DNA of 64,000 nt from Scytalidium lignicola. Lineage: Eukaryota > Ascomycota > Leotiomycetes. Position numbers and translations under genes: made by a program. Positions 32,331-43,714 of the stretch are shown one piece after another. The stretch covers positions 1 through 64,000 of the forward strand of contig NCSJ02000230.1 in assembly GCA_002812745.2 (NCBI GenBank). Reading direction: 5' to 3'. The first letter of the stretch is position 1, and each line of letters starts with the position of its first letter. A model generated the notes under the pieces. It had not been told where the DNA came from, did not search any database, and saw only the letters and a program-made list of their open reading frames with translations.

Positions 32331-33597
32331 CGTGGTTATAAAAACTTGGGAATATAGTTGGGATGGATGAAGAACCGTTCGTAGCAGAGCAGAGTATACC
32401 ACAGCCTGTACTTATATACGATGGGGTTTGGTAGTCGAGTATTCCTTGTCTTTGTTATACAGTTTGTAACATTCAGTAGCACAGCACATGATTCTTTAAA
32501 ATATATAATTAAATATGTGATGAATATTTGCACGGCTAGCCTTCCATTCGGTTAAGAATGACTGTTCAAAGTGATGAAATGGTCTCTGTGCCACATTCTC
32601 GCGTTGCCCTGTGCGTCCGAGAGGATAAAAGCCGATGGAGTAGCCAATCTCCATGCAATAGACAACTCAATAACTCCTTTGATCAATCTGATTTCGGACT
32701 TGATTATAAACATATTAATGATTGACGTCATGATTGACCCACTGCTCTCTGGAATTTTGGTTGTTTCTGGGATGCAGTTGTGTGCTATTGGATGCCGGAC
32801 ATAGCCAAGCGGTGATAGCTTCGGTGATAAAGGAGTTAATGAAGGCGGAGCAGTTTGTTGGTAGGGATCACAATAAGAATTCGCATTTTACTAGGTGGTA
32901 AAAGATGAGGCTTTTGACAGAAAACCTTCTATAATGATGATATGTGGTAACCTTGAAGGTCCCCGTTAAATATGATCATGAATTAAGATTCCAAATTATT
33001 GTCAGACACCGGGGCGAGTTATATTCAGCGATATCCTCTGTTAACCTCAAGGTTTATTCATAATTCCGCAATCTCAAAAATGAACATGATATCAAGCATC
33101 TTGAATTATTCATAATTCTGAGTTGCAGAGTACGTGAGTACTTATTTTATGAAACAATACTTCGTGTTCCCAACGCAAATAAATTTATATTTGTACTCCT
33201 TAATTTTGATTCAAAATTATAATTAGGATGGGAGACAAAGCGGATTAATACTATTTCGCCATTCTAACTCAGGATTTATTTCTCAAAATGGTAACGATAT
33301 TATCTACTTCAAGACCTTCTCTGCGCCACTGTTCTTATGGGCAAAACCGGAGAGATAATTCGGAGGGAATCGCAAGTGTGGATGGCATAGTCTAAAACAC
33401 CTGCATGATACGGGTCAACACCATTGCTCTCCGACCACCACTTCACAGGGTCCGTTACCTTTTATGGGCTAGCGCACGATTCAAATTCGGAGGAGTTTCT
33501 TTTTCCAGGTTTCATATACAATTATGAAAGAATACGAAACTGTTTTGTAATCCTTTCACTTAGGAACCTTTGCTCTATATCTTCGTTTACTCACAAC
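32331..33597. other. Divergent intergenic region, no gene seen
   Basis: About 1.3 kb shared upstream of the SDR and the sulfotransferase-like gene. Moderately AT-rich. A short plus frame at 32571-32804 has no family features. Confidence 0.5.
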
Positions 33598-34444
33598 ATG
33601 ACGAATGATGTTGATCCAAGTTATAATGATGTCATATTATCAGGTCCAGGACTTATAAAATGGAGAAAGAGAACTCAAAAAATGGAAGTCCTTGCGCTAG
33701 GAATGTGTCGAACTGGGACACAATGTATGCCACTGCACTTCTGCCTGAGCCTCTTCTAGCTTTCTTCTAACTTCGGACATTAACAATGGTGTCCAGCACT
33801 TGCAGATGGTCTAAATCTTCTGGGATATGAGTCAATTTATCACATGAGAGAGGTTCATAAGAATGGACATGACGAATACTGGATGAGGGCATTAGAAGTC
33901 CATTTCAATGGGACTGAGAAGCCATTTGGACGTAAAGAGTTTGATGAATTTCTTGGTGGCTTTTCAGTGAGTATATATATTTATTGGGGCAGCTTGGTCC
34001 TTCCCTAGGATGACCTCGGGGAAGAAACTAGCTAACTATCAAGCATAGGGGATATCTGATATCCCAGCAGCAATCTTCGTTGAGGAGTTGATGGATGCGT
34101 ATCCCGAAGCTAAGATTATACTCACGACTCGTGACGAGGATAAGTGGTTTGAGAGTATGAAGAGCACAATCTGGCATGCTGAGACAATATCCCCCCTTGG
34201 ACAGAGGATGAGGAAGTACATGTGGAGTGAGAATCCAGAAAAGAGAGGGAAAGTTATTTTTAGAGAACATAACCAGAAGGTAAGAGACGCAGCGAGTAGA
34301 AGAGGAAGAGCTGTACTAGAATATGAAGTCAAGCAGGGCTGGGAGCCATTGTGCAAGTTTTTGGGTAGAGATATTCCCCCGGGACTAGAGTTCCCTCAAA
34401 GCGATGACTGGGCGAGCTATAAGAAGCAACACGCACAATCCTAA
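33598..34444 (+). CDS. Sulfotransferase-like P-loop protein
   Basis: Exons 33598-33724, 33797-33966 and 34049-34444 give 230 aa with consistent phases; introns are 72 and 82 nt with GTATGC and GTGAGT donors. The start of the fold shows MEVLALGMCRTGTQSLADGL, where RTGT matches the sulfate-donor (PAPS) loop of the fungal sulfotransferase-like family. This is followed by LLGYESIYHMREV, IPAAIFVEELMDAYPEAKII and LTTRDEDKWFESM, hallmarks of that family (TxRDxxKW). The C-terminus has EVKQGWEPLCKFLGRDIP. The usual family length is about 220-280 aa, so it looks complete. The substrate is unknown, and many such proteins are assigned only by similarity. It converges on the metallophosphoesterase pseudogene. 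Confidence 0.8.
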
Positions 34445-34714
34445 AATACAATGAGCCAACTAGTAAAGCTGAGGAAGGGATTGTGATATCTGGGACACTT
34501 GAGATAATTTATGGAGAAAGTCTGTTAAGCTAGGAATACTTCAAACTCGATTTTTAGTAAATTGATTTGCCGTTCAGCGTGTGGTTGTGCGTGTGAGTAG
34601 ATGAACAACGACGACCCATTGTGGCTTAATTAACTTACGAGTTATAAATAACTTCACACAGCCAGATCTAAATTCTTTACCACTAGAAGGTAAGGAGTGT
34701 TCATTGCGTGGCCC

Positions 34715-35550
34715 TTATGGATGCGAAGTATTCGTGGAATCAAGCACTGGCGCTAATATATTGACCGTCTTCTCTCCGTCATATCCGTCGGCTTGAGCGA
34801 AGTAATAACCCCTCTGGTTCGCAAGTAGCCTTAATGACTCGGCAGTGCCCTTCCGCTCAACTGTAAAGTCGGAATTGTAGTGGGTATGCCCAAATGCCCA
34901 TATTTTGACTTTTTCACTTTTGAAGCATTTCTCTTCAGATAGGTCAGTTGAAAAGGCACTCGTGATCGAGCTAGTAGCATGCCTTGGATCAATCGCACGG
35001 GCATCCCTCGATGGACTCCAATGTGTAAATATCATGATACGCACGTTTAACTGCTCAAGCTCGGCGACCTGTGTGTTGAGCCAAGCAATATCCATCTTAT
35101 GCGCTTCGTTGTGCGAGTTGACATCCCAGTTGTTAATGTCGAAGAAATCATTAAGCCCAAGACCGACTGCCATTTCACTTTCAGCTGAGATAGAAGAGAA
35201 GAGACTGCATCCAAGAATGACGACGTTGGTATCTGGCATCCGATACACTGCTCGATCGGATAAAGTCCCCGAGTGAGGCATCGTTGCGAACTTCTTTTTC
35301 AAAAGTACGAAGAATGTGGAGAGTTTCCGGCCAACTTGAGTGGTAAGCTTCATGATTCCCCAAGATAAAGAGTACAGCGCGGAATTGGTTAAGCTGTCGA
35401 GTTAGAAAGGCAAGGTAATCGTCCTTATGTGACAACGACGTTGCCGATGTCGCCAAGTAGTGCTAGGTAAGGTGCTTTAGGTATAATGTTGAAGACATCA
35501 TAAGCTTTTGGAGTCTCCAAATGCAAGTCTGAGAGGGTCTGAACTGCCAT
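34715..35550 (-). pseudogene. Calcineurin-like metallophosphoesterase with two frameshifts
   Basis: Start ATG at 35550 reads MAVQTLSDLHLETPKAYDVF and ALLGDIGNV, the first metal-binding motifs (D-x-H and GD). The frame then shifts near 35440 to DDYLAFLTRQLNQFRAVLFI and LGNHEAYHSSWPETL (GNHE motif), and again near 35240 to RAVYRMPDTNVVILGCSLFS, IMIFTHWSP and WAFGHTHYNSDF (final His motifs), ending NTSHP. Each shift equals one extra nucleotide (or two missing), and neither lies in a homopolymer, so these look like real lesions more than base-calling errors. No intron with GT-AG ends repairs them. All metal-ligand motifs are otherwise preserved, which suggests recent loss or an assembly fault. 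Confidence 0.75.
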
Positions 35551-36246
35551 GGCAAGTGGAAGATGATGGCCAAGAATGGTTAATGCTCAATTATTGCTGA
35601 AAACCTCTTTTTGAGGCCCAACCAGCCGCGCCTTGTGGAATGGCAAATCAATGGTGCTTACGAGTGTGAGAAAGAGGACATTTTGCCAAGACTCAGGAGC
35701 TAATACTAGCTGAATGAATAATTAACTAGCCAATTAAGCCAATAAACAATACGATGGGATTGCCTATAACTACAGTGTGCTCTAGTGCTGTAATAGCCTA
35801 TAATTACAGCACACATCACTACTGCAAGAGCCTATTAACTATAGCATGCCTAACCACTACAGCCACCCATAGTCATACTATACTCAACCACTATAACTAC
35901 TTTATTATTACTTCGTACTTTATCCCCAGTAAAAGTACGAAAATACGTACTTGTTTTTTTCCCGCAAGTTACCTAATTTAGAAGGTCCTTCTAATCCGAC
36001 CCCGCCGGGGTTAGCCTGCCCCACAGGTCAAAGCTCCTCTGAAAGTCATCACACCTCCGTTGAACTCTGCAATCAACCATCCATTGATATAGCAGTGGAT
36101 GAAACTGTACACTATTATAATTTACATGTGATACTACTGCTTCCTGCGCTCTGGCTTTCGATACTCTGGCACGTCTGACCGAAGATTTGTTGAATTTTTG
36201 AGGTCCAGAAGACCATGGTTCTTCTGGAAGAGGACTTTGGTTTGGT
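35551..36246. other. Intergenic, with a 10-bp stem hairpin
   Basis: No gene seen. GTGCTGTAAT (35785-35794) and ATTACAGCAC (35803-35812) form a perfect hairpin amid CCTATAACTACAG-like variants that recur over about 100 bp. Confidence 0.5.
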
Positions 36247-38208
36247 ATGATCACAGTCACAATGGCATTGAGAAAGACTCCAAACTACACCCTCCTCTCC
36301 CAAGGGGAGGAACAAACATTGACGGTCGACTTTCGAGAACGACGGCATGCGCGCATCTGGAAATGGCTGGTGTCAGGCACATTTGCAGTGCTGGTAATCA
36401 TTGCATTGATTGTCAATCGATCTATGGGGGAAGTGCAGTTGGCGATGGTGCCAGATAATGCCAGTTCTGCTTGTCCACAGTATCCGGCGCTGAAACACTC
36501 GGACGCTACGCTCAAGGTCAGAGAAGAGGTCATGGAAGTGTTGGACAGTGGGGACTTCCTTGAGAGGAGCGTGAAGAACATGCAAGGAGCCGTGCAGATT
36601 CCCACTGAGAGCTTCGATGATATGAGGCCAGTGGGGGAGGATCCCAGATTTGATATCTTCCAGCAATTACACGAGTATTTAGAGAAGACATTCCCGCTCG
36701 TGTAAGTAACTGGGCAGAATCCCTACCACACGCAGCATATTCAGTGCTAATATCCGTTTTTCCTAGCTATTCGAAGCTCGATGTATCCACGGTTAACACG
36801 TACGGTATTTTCATCGAATGGAAAGGAAAAAGACTCGTCTCTTAAACCATATCTCTTTATGGGCCATCAGGATGTTGTTCCTGTTCCTGAAGCTACGCTA
36901 TCTCGCTGGACGTACCCGCCATACTCGGGCCACTATGATGGGCGTTATATATGGGGTCGAGGATCAGTTGACTGCAAGAACGTCGTCATTGCAATTCTGG
37001 AATCCTTTGAGGTTCTACTCGAGAAAGGATATGAACCTGAGCGCACCATGTTAATTGCCTTTGGATTTGACGAGGAGATTAGTGGATGGCAGGGTGCTAA
37101 GTTCTTAGCCCAACACATACAAGATACAAAGGGAAAGGATTCTCTTGAACTCATTATTGACGAAGGGCTTGGTTTTAATGAGTTGTATGGTACTAATTTC
37201 GCGCTTCCCGGTTTGGGTGAGAAGGGTAAATACTCCAATTGCCGTGCCAGTTGGCGGGTTTGCTGACGATCATAGGATATCTTGATGTCAAGATCGAAGT
37301 AGAGACGGCCGGTGGTCACTCTTCTATACCTCCAGATCATACTGCCATCGGCATATTATCTCGTATCATATCCACCGTTGAAGACAATCCATACGAACCT
37401 GGTCTAACACCGGCAAACCGTAAGCTACTCCTAACCACTAACATCCATATCCACTAGTCTATTTCCAGAAGACGTCTATTCGCAAGTCCACTGACCCGTC
37501 ACAGCATATTTTACCACCCTCCAATGCGGCGCAGAATACGGTCCTGATATATCTCCATGGCTCCGCAAGACCATCAAAGCTTCACTCAAAAGCCCCAAAT
37601 CGGCAAAGGAAGTCGCAAACTACCTTGCAAAAGAAGACATTGGTAAGCGCTACTTGATGCAAACTTCTCAAGCTGTAGACATCATCAACGGAGGTGTAAA
37701 AATCAACGCTCTCCCCGAAAATGTGCAGGCAGTCATCCACCACCGCATTGCCTTCGAAAGCCGCGTCAGCGACATCCGCACCAAATATCAATCCCTCATC
37801 GAGAAGGAAATCCTCCCTAAATTCCCTTTCGCCCTAGATGCATGGGGCACCGTCTCCGGCAATACGTCATCGAACTCTGCTGGGAAAATCATCCTTTCCG
37901 ACTTCGACCAGCCCCTGGAGCCCAGTCCTATAAGTCCGTACGACAGCCACGCCTACAGGATTTTTACAGGAACCATTAAGCAGATATTTGGAGAGGACAC
38001 TATCGTTGCCCCGAGTGTGATGTCGGGGAATACGGATACCAAGTTCTATTGGGAGTTGACGAGGAATATTTATCGGTTTACTCCAATCAAGCTGGATGAA
38101 ACGATGGGAAATGTGCATACCGTTGATGAAAAATCAGGGATGAAGGAGCATGTTGAGGCGGTACGGTTCTATGTGCAGATGATTATGAATGGTGATATCT
38201 CGAAATGA
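36247..38208 (+). CDS. M20-family metallopeptidase (Gly-Xaa carboxypeptidase/CPS1-like), one frameshift
   Basis: A zinc exopeptidase, probably vacuolar and membrane-anchored. Exons are 36247-36701, 36767-37225, 37276-37419 and 37505-38208; an internal ATG at 36262 may be the true start. A hydrophobic anchor WLVSGTFAVLVIIALIVN lies near residues 38-55. Motifs follow family order: FMGHQDVVPV (zinc ligand), WGRGSVDCKN (bridging Asp), AFGFDEEISG (catalytic Glu), GGHSS, GGVKINALPE and MSGNTDTKFYW (last zinc-site region). Total exon length is one nucleotide over a multiple of three. The break is in an A run at 36827-36831, where EWKGK passes to DSSLKP only if one A is dropped. Given the homopolymer-linked N elsewhere in this assembly, a base-calling error is likely, but a real frameshift cannot be excluded. 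The expected product is about 586 aa. Confidence 0.85.
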
Positions 38209-38628
38209 TTGAAATGATCAAACAACAACATATGTGATTAGGATGATGAAAAGTTATTCGTTTCAAAGCGAATGATAATGACGTTAATATAAACGGATGT
38301 ATATACAAGATGAGTGATTCCGGAGGCCCTCGCAAATCGTGGAAGATGATATTTCGCACCTTTATGGATATTCACAATCAAGAGGGGGAAATCTTGAAAC
38401 TAGAAATTTCATATAGCTATCTCTTAACACGATGGTTCCAGAATGCAAGCATTATCTAAGTACCTACCTCTCCTTGGGCTCATCAACAATGATGTTGAAC
38501 ATTACACCACAACGCCAGTGATATATTCCCATGGTATACCTTCTCTGATCCCCATATCCATTCATAAAGCTAGACATAAAGAATCATGCATCCACGTTAT
38601 CTCATTCCTAAGGGCCAAAACCTAGAGG
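38209..38628. other. Convergent intergenic region
   Basis: Between the 3' ends of the M20 peptidase and MCM6; no gene seen, presumably two terminators. Confidence 0.5.
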
Positions 38629-41615
38629 TTAAATATCCTCAACGACACAGTTTGGATGAATCACGTAAACAACCTTCTCGGCTGCGGCTGAACTACCTTC
38701 TCCTTCCTCTCCGACCAGTCCCTGACCTCTGATAGCCATGAGGATGTTGTCCTAGAGAAAAGATTAGCTACAACTACTGTTAGGGAAGAGTTATTTCGAA
38801 AGAGACATACCTTAACCATCCTCTTGATAATCTTTTTCACCAAGCTCAGCTCTCTGTTATAATCTTCCTCATTGTCCATTTCCTCCTCTTGCTCTTCTAA
38901 ATACCACTGAACAAGCACATCGGCTGGCACGCCTTCGCCCCTTTCTGTCTCTTCTTCGTTGATATAGTTAACAAGTTGTTTTACAACGCTGATGTATTTA
39001 TCATACGTGACCTTTGTCTTGGGTCTTTGGCTCTCGCCATTAGCAGTGGAAGTTTCTCCATTCTCGGCATCTTGTTCGTGGTCATCGCCGCCGTCCATTG
39101 CAGCATCACCATCTGCATCTTGGGCGCGCCCATTGGCGCCAGCAGCACGGAGTGCATCCTCTTCTTCTTCATCCATCTCAACATCGTCCTTCTCAACACT
39201 AATAATGCTCTGTCTGAGAAGGTTAAACGCCTCAACAACCATATGAGGAGCGATCTCCTCAACACAATTTGCCCTAGCAATAGCCTCCGACAGACGAATC
39301 AACGATTCGAGCTGTCGAACGGTAATTCTGTAACTATTCCTTCCAATACCACCCTGGGCATCATCACTTCGGAGTTCTTTGTACTTCTCAACTAAGAGTT
39401 CCTTTGCTGCATCGGTGAATTTTGGGTTGAATGTTCGAGCAAAGCGGATATATCGTTGAAGTTGTTCAGTGCTAAATTCCGGTTGAACGGCCTCGTCACG
39501 GAGTTGATGGATCCCGACAATATGCTCTGCCAAATGTCGATCAACGGCCTCATTACACTCATCTAGAATAACGAAGAACAGATCGAAACGGGACATAATT
39601 GGCGCGGACATATTGATATTCGCTCTCAGGGTTGTCTTGCGGTTATATCTCCCTCCTACAGGATTCGCAGCTGCAAGTATAGAAGTACGAGCGTTCAATG
39701 TAGCCTGGATTCCTGCTTTTGCAATAGAAATGGTCTGCTGTTCCATAGCTTCGTGGATAGCGACCTGATCACTGATATCCATCTTGTCAAATTCGTCAAT
39801 TGCACAGATACCATTATCGGCCAACATGAGAGCACCAGCCTCAATTGTGAACTCGCCACTCTCTTCATCTTTGATCACGGCGGCGGTAAGACCTGCGGCG
39901 GATGAGGCCTTTCCAGAGGTATAGATAGCACGGGGAATAAAAGAGCAGATGTATTTTAAAAATTGAGACTTAGAAGTAGAGGGGTCTCCAACAATGCAGA
40001 TATTAATGTCACCACGAAGCTGCATTCCTTCTGGGGTGGTTTTGCTGAGACCGCTCATTAGTTGCAACAATAGACCCTTCTTGACAACTTCGTGACCGTA
40101 GACCATCGGAGCAAGAGAGTTAACTAGTCGTGAGTAAATATGGTCGCTGTGAACCATCTTCCGGAGATCCTCAACTTCTGCTGGTGTCATTGAAGCAAGA
40201 ACGGCTGTTTGTGCTTCATCACCTTCCAATTCTTCTTCATTTTCTCTCTTCCCACTCCTGTCAAGAGTAGCCATAATATTAGAGGGATTAGGAATTGTGC
40301 TGTAATATGAAGCAGATCCCTTATTCGCCATATCTGGAACAACCATAGACGCAAGGAAAGCGAGTCTGTAGCTTAGATCACGAACCCCAAGAGCTTTGAG
40401 ACCAGTAACACCATCTGCATCGTTGAGTCTATTTTGTATATCCCGGGTAGCCTCAACCTTTCGCCCTGGCATTCCCAGCTGACTTACGTCAGGAACGACT
40501 ATTAAGGCGCCAGTGAATATGCATTTCTCGCCAGCTTTTGCCCGATCAACAATTTCTCCACGTAGAATAACGTCTATTGTCCGCGGCATGCTCCCAGTAG
40601 GTATTTCGGAGCTATTCTCCTGGACACGCACTTTCTGCCAATCCACAAAGGTACTTTGTCTGATGTCTAGCCTCCAGCCATTACGGTTGTTGCAGGCCAA
40701 ATTAGGACAAGACGCAGGCTCAGTATATCGGAAGGTCTGCTCAACATTTGGAATTACTGCCATACACACTTCACACATAAAAGTTGCAAGCGATAGTTCT
40801 GGCCTAACCTCTGACGTCCTAGTAACTGTGCCAGAGATGGATAGTAGCTGGCCAATATTGCTTGTGCGGAGGTGCCGTACTCGTGAAACAAGAGGTAGAT
40901 TGTAGAATGCGATCGCGAAAAGTTTATCAGTCTGTTGATCTGGCCCTACTTCGGATTGGCTAGCTGAACCAGCAACACTAGAGCCAGAGGTTGTTTGGTT
41001 GCTTGAGCCAGCTAGTTGGCGATGCTCACGATAATATCGAGGTTCATGTCTTGCAATCATATTGTGTAAAGCTCTGGTAAGAAAAGGTAAAAACCGATAG
41101 TATTCCTCGACGATACCCTCCGCGAGGTGTCCACCCTTCCACTGCATGAGATGTGCGAAGTCGACATAAAGAGTTGAGAGTCCAAATTTTCTTAAGCCAT
41201 GGATTTGCGCAACATAATATTTATCCGTTGTTAATGCACTAGAAGGTGGCAAAACAGACGATGTAGGATCTTCAATGAAGCTATAAAGATGTCAGAGCAC
41301 GTTCCAAGTACCAGGAAGAATCGTGTTAACTTACCTATCTAAAAATTCCTCGAAATTGGCTTGCACAAAGAGACCAATGCTGTCCTCCACTTTAGGGACA
41401 GGCCTTCCATCTTTTCTCTGTTGGTTCACATTGGTAGGTATTTGATCATCTGCAAAACCTGCATCATCACTGAGAGGACCGACACTCTCAGATGGCGGAC
41501 CTCTTGGTCTGGCTGACGACCCTCTTTCCAGCGGTCTAGGTCTCGGTGTACCAGCTACGCTGGCACCTAAGCCCGTATCAGAATCCATCCTGTCAGACAT
41601 CATCACGGACGCCAT
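38629..41615 (-). CDS. MCM6: DNA replication licensing factor MCM6
   Basis: A subunit of the MCM2-7 replicative helicase, nuclear. Exons are 41615-41335, 41280-38811 and 38751-38629 (957 aa); introns are 54 and 59 nt. The third exon restores the natural C-terminus (VVYVIHPNCVVEDI), which reading through the intron would lose. Features: low-complexity N-terminus, MCM N domain, a C4 zinc motif beginning at about residue 263 (CEVC ... CPNLAC), Walker A GDPSTSKSQF near 525, Walker B CAIDEFDKM and arginine finger SRFDLFFVI. MCM6 over its paralogues is supported by GVTGLKALGVRDLSYRLAF and the C-terminal winged-helix segment (VVKQLVNYINEEETERGEGV). An acidic insert (EMDEEEEDALRAAGANGRA) separates the AAA and winged-helix regions. 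Two MCB boxes lie upstream. Confidence 0.97.
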
Positions 41616-42178
41616 TTTTAGGGGAGGTTATCGAATGTGAGAAGGGCTCGAGTGGTGGTTGCGATAATCAGAGGGGAGGTTCAATTCAGGAGTATTGACG
41701 ATAGTGGGTGCGGAAATATTTCAACGCGGTCTCGACGCGTCAAACTGCATTCTGACGCGTATTACGCCTCCCGTAATAAAGTGGTTTTGCTAGTCCTGAG
41801 CACGAAAGACAGTGCTCATACTAATTAGTGTGTACGGAAAAAGATTCACAAATACTAGAAGTCATTCCTTGTAGATTGCATTGGGAGCATATATTGTGAG
41901 ACCAAAAGAAATTAAATATTCTTGGAAGTTGTATCTAAAAATACCGTATTGGTTTGTTTCAAAGAGCCTAAGCCCTCGCTGCTGTATTGTAACTCGACAG
42001 CCCATAATTTGCGTGGAGTGTTGTAGAATACAATGTTCATATATACTTTATGTCCATACAATTGACGTATATCAAGTGACAAATCCAATATACGAAATCC
42101 GTTACCCACTCCAGAACCAACCAAACTCCATGAAACCCCAATAGTTATCCCTTAAAAATACGCAGCAATTAACTCTAA
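41616..42178. other. MCM6 promoter and 3' flank of RNase H2 subunit C
   Basis: No gene seen; both neighbours are on the minus strand. It includes MCB boxes listed separately. Confidence 0.55.
41735..41760. promoter_or_regulatory. Two MCB (ACGCGT) boxes upstream of MCM6
   Basis: GACGCGT occurs at 41734-41740 and 41754-41760, 120-145 bp upstream of the MCM6 ATG, with a third near-match ACGCGG at 41724-41729. ACGCGT is the MluI cell-cycle box bound by MBF (Mbp1/Swi6), which drives G1/S expression of replication genes in yeasts; extension to this fungus is inference. Confidence 0.7.
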
Positions 42179-42823
42179 TCAAATGACTTTTGTATCAACC
42201 TTCAAGTCCTCGTCATAGGAATGAATCTACAAAAGAGACGAAGTTAGTGATTATGCCAATTTCACATATAAAGCCAAGGGGGACGTGAAAGATGTAGCAC
42301 AAACCTTCCCAGCAAACCCAATCCACTCCTCTAAGCCTCTGATATATGTATCCTCCTCACCAGCCTCAACTTCATGTCCCCAAACTAGAACCTTATCAAA
42401 GGAAGCCTGTTGCTCCATGACACCAGGTGTTTCTTCCTCCTCGACCTCATCCGCATCGACATCAATAACTTCAGATTCTTTAATTGCAGACCTAGGTTCA
42501 GCTTCCTCTGCAGGTGTCAGAACTGCGCCTCGATACCCCTCAGGAAGAGAAAGTGTTTTGCCGACAAGTTTTCGGCCGCGAAAGTAAGCTGTTGATTTTC
42601 CATCTATTAACAGATAAGTTAATAACAATTATAATAGAAAGTTATCTCCGTATAGAGTATGTTGAAGTAAGAGGAGTACTGTGGACTTCTTCGACATACC
42701 GGGTGTTCTAATTGGCGCCCAGTAGTTCTTCCCCACATCCACTGGGCCATTGTGGTTTATCTGGCACGGAAGAACATTTGGTGTGCACTTCTTATTCGAG
42801 TTATTCTCCTTAATCGCGAGCAT
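42179..42823 (-). CDS. rnh203: Ribonuclease H2 subunit C (non-catalytic)
   Basis: A structural subunit of the heterotrimeric RNase H2 that removes ribonucleotides and RNA primers from DNA; nuclear. Exons are 42823-42700, 42603-42305 and 42226-42179 (156 aa); introns are 96 and 78 nt with GTATGT and GTTTGT donors. Diagnostic segments are NVLPCQINHNGPVDVGKNYW at the N-terminus, STAYFRGRKLVGKTLSLPEG and RGAVL in the centre, and FDKVLVWGHEVEAGEEDTY with IRGLEEWIGFA before the end. An acidic insert (VIDVDADEVEEEETPG) is common in fungal members. The last exon of 16 codons (IHSYDEDLKV...) is needed for the normal end. Size fits the family. Confidence 0.88.
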
Positions 42824-43714
42824 TTTGAAATTGACCCAGGAGATTAAGTGGTTGTGGTCTTTGAGTAGCCCGTTAATTTGGAAGTGCGCGACAGAACGCG
42901 AAATGCCGTGTTGGCGTCACCTCGGCAGTTGCTTTCCCATACAGTAATACAATACCTTTGCTCGCATGCGTACATGAATTGTCGATAATTACCGACGCGA
43001 ATACACGATATTTGTTTGTAAATCGGTGGCCTTTCAGTAATTGAGGCGAAATATTACTTCCAGTGAAACTGTCACGAGCTACTTAAAAGGATGGTAGAGC
43101 TTCTAATACTTTGATAGTTGCTTGTCTAAAGTAAATAAGCCAAATATTGATTCAACTCGAAGCTAGTCAGACAGACTACTGTAATACACGACCCTGATCC
43201 CCTCAAGACATCAAATCCTTCCATCGCTATGAGAGAGGCAAGTACACGAGCCACATATCATTTTCAAGGACGCTGGATCTCCGTAATAAAATCCCAAGTT
43301 TTGATAATGAGGTAGACAATCCTTTACTGAAGGAATCTAGTATACTCCATAGATACGAGTGTTTTAGGTAGAATGCTCTTTTGAAACATTCTGTTAATCG
43401 GAAATATCGAAGTAATGGCCTCGGAAAACATATCTACGAGGAACCCTTCCGAAACTCTGAGTTACGGATCCATCCCAGGCAAATCCCGAAACAATTGCTG
43501 GTAGAAAGCCCTGGAGGATTGTCCCTTGCTGTGATGTAGCTATGTTAGGGTTTTTCATTGGAGACTCGCCGGCGTAATAACTCTTTATTCCTAGTTGATG
43601 AGATCCGGTAGATTTTCTTTCCGTATCAAGATGGCATGCGTTACGAGAAGCACACAAAAAGTTGAGCGCCCAGGAACAATATAATGTGCCAGGTTGATCC
43701 ACATCCTTATCGCT
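42824..43714. other. Intergenic, no gene supported
   Basis: Promoter of the RNase H2 gene at the left and 3' region of REX4 at the right. A 102-codon minus frame at 43394-43702 has no start-associated or family features and overlaps the likely 3' UTR of REX4. Confidence 0.5.

Noticed and set aside
32571..32804. 77-codon plus frame upstream of the SDR gene
   Set aside because: No family features and no splice context; ordinary chance frame in a promoter.
43394..43702. 102-codon minus frame downstream of REX4
   Set aside because: No recognisable motif, low complexity of constraint, and probably inside the REX4 3' UTR.
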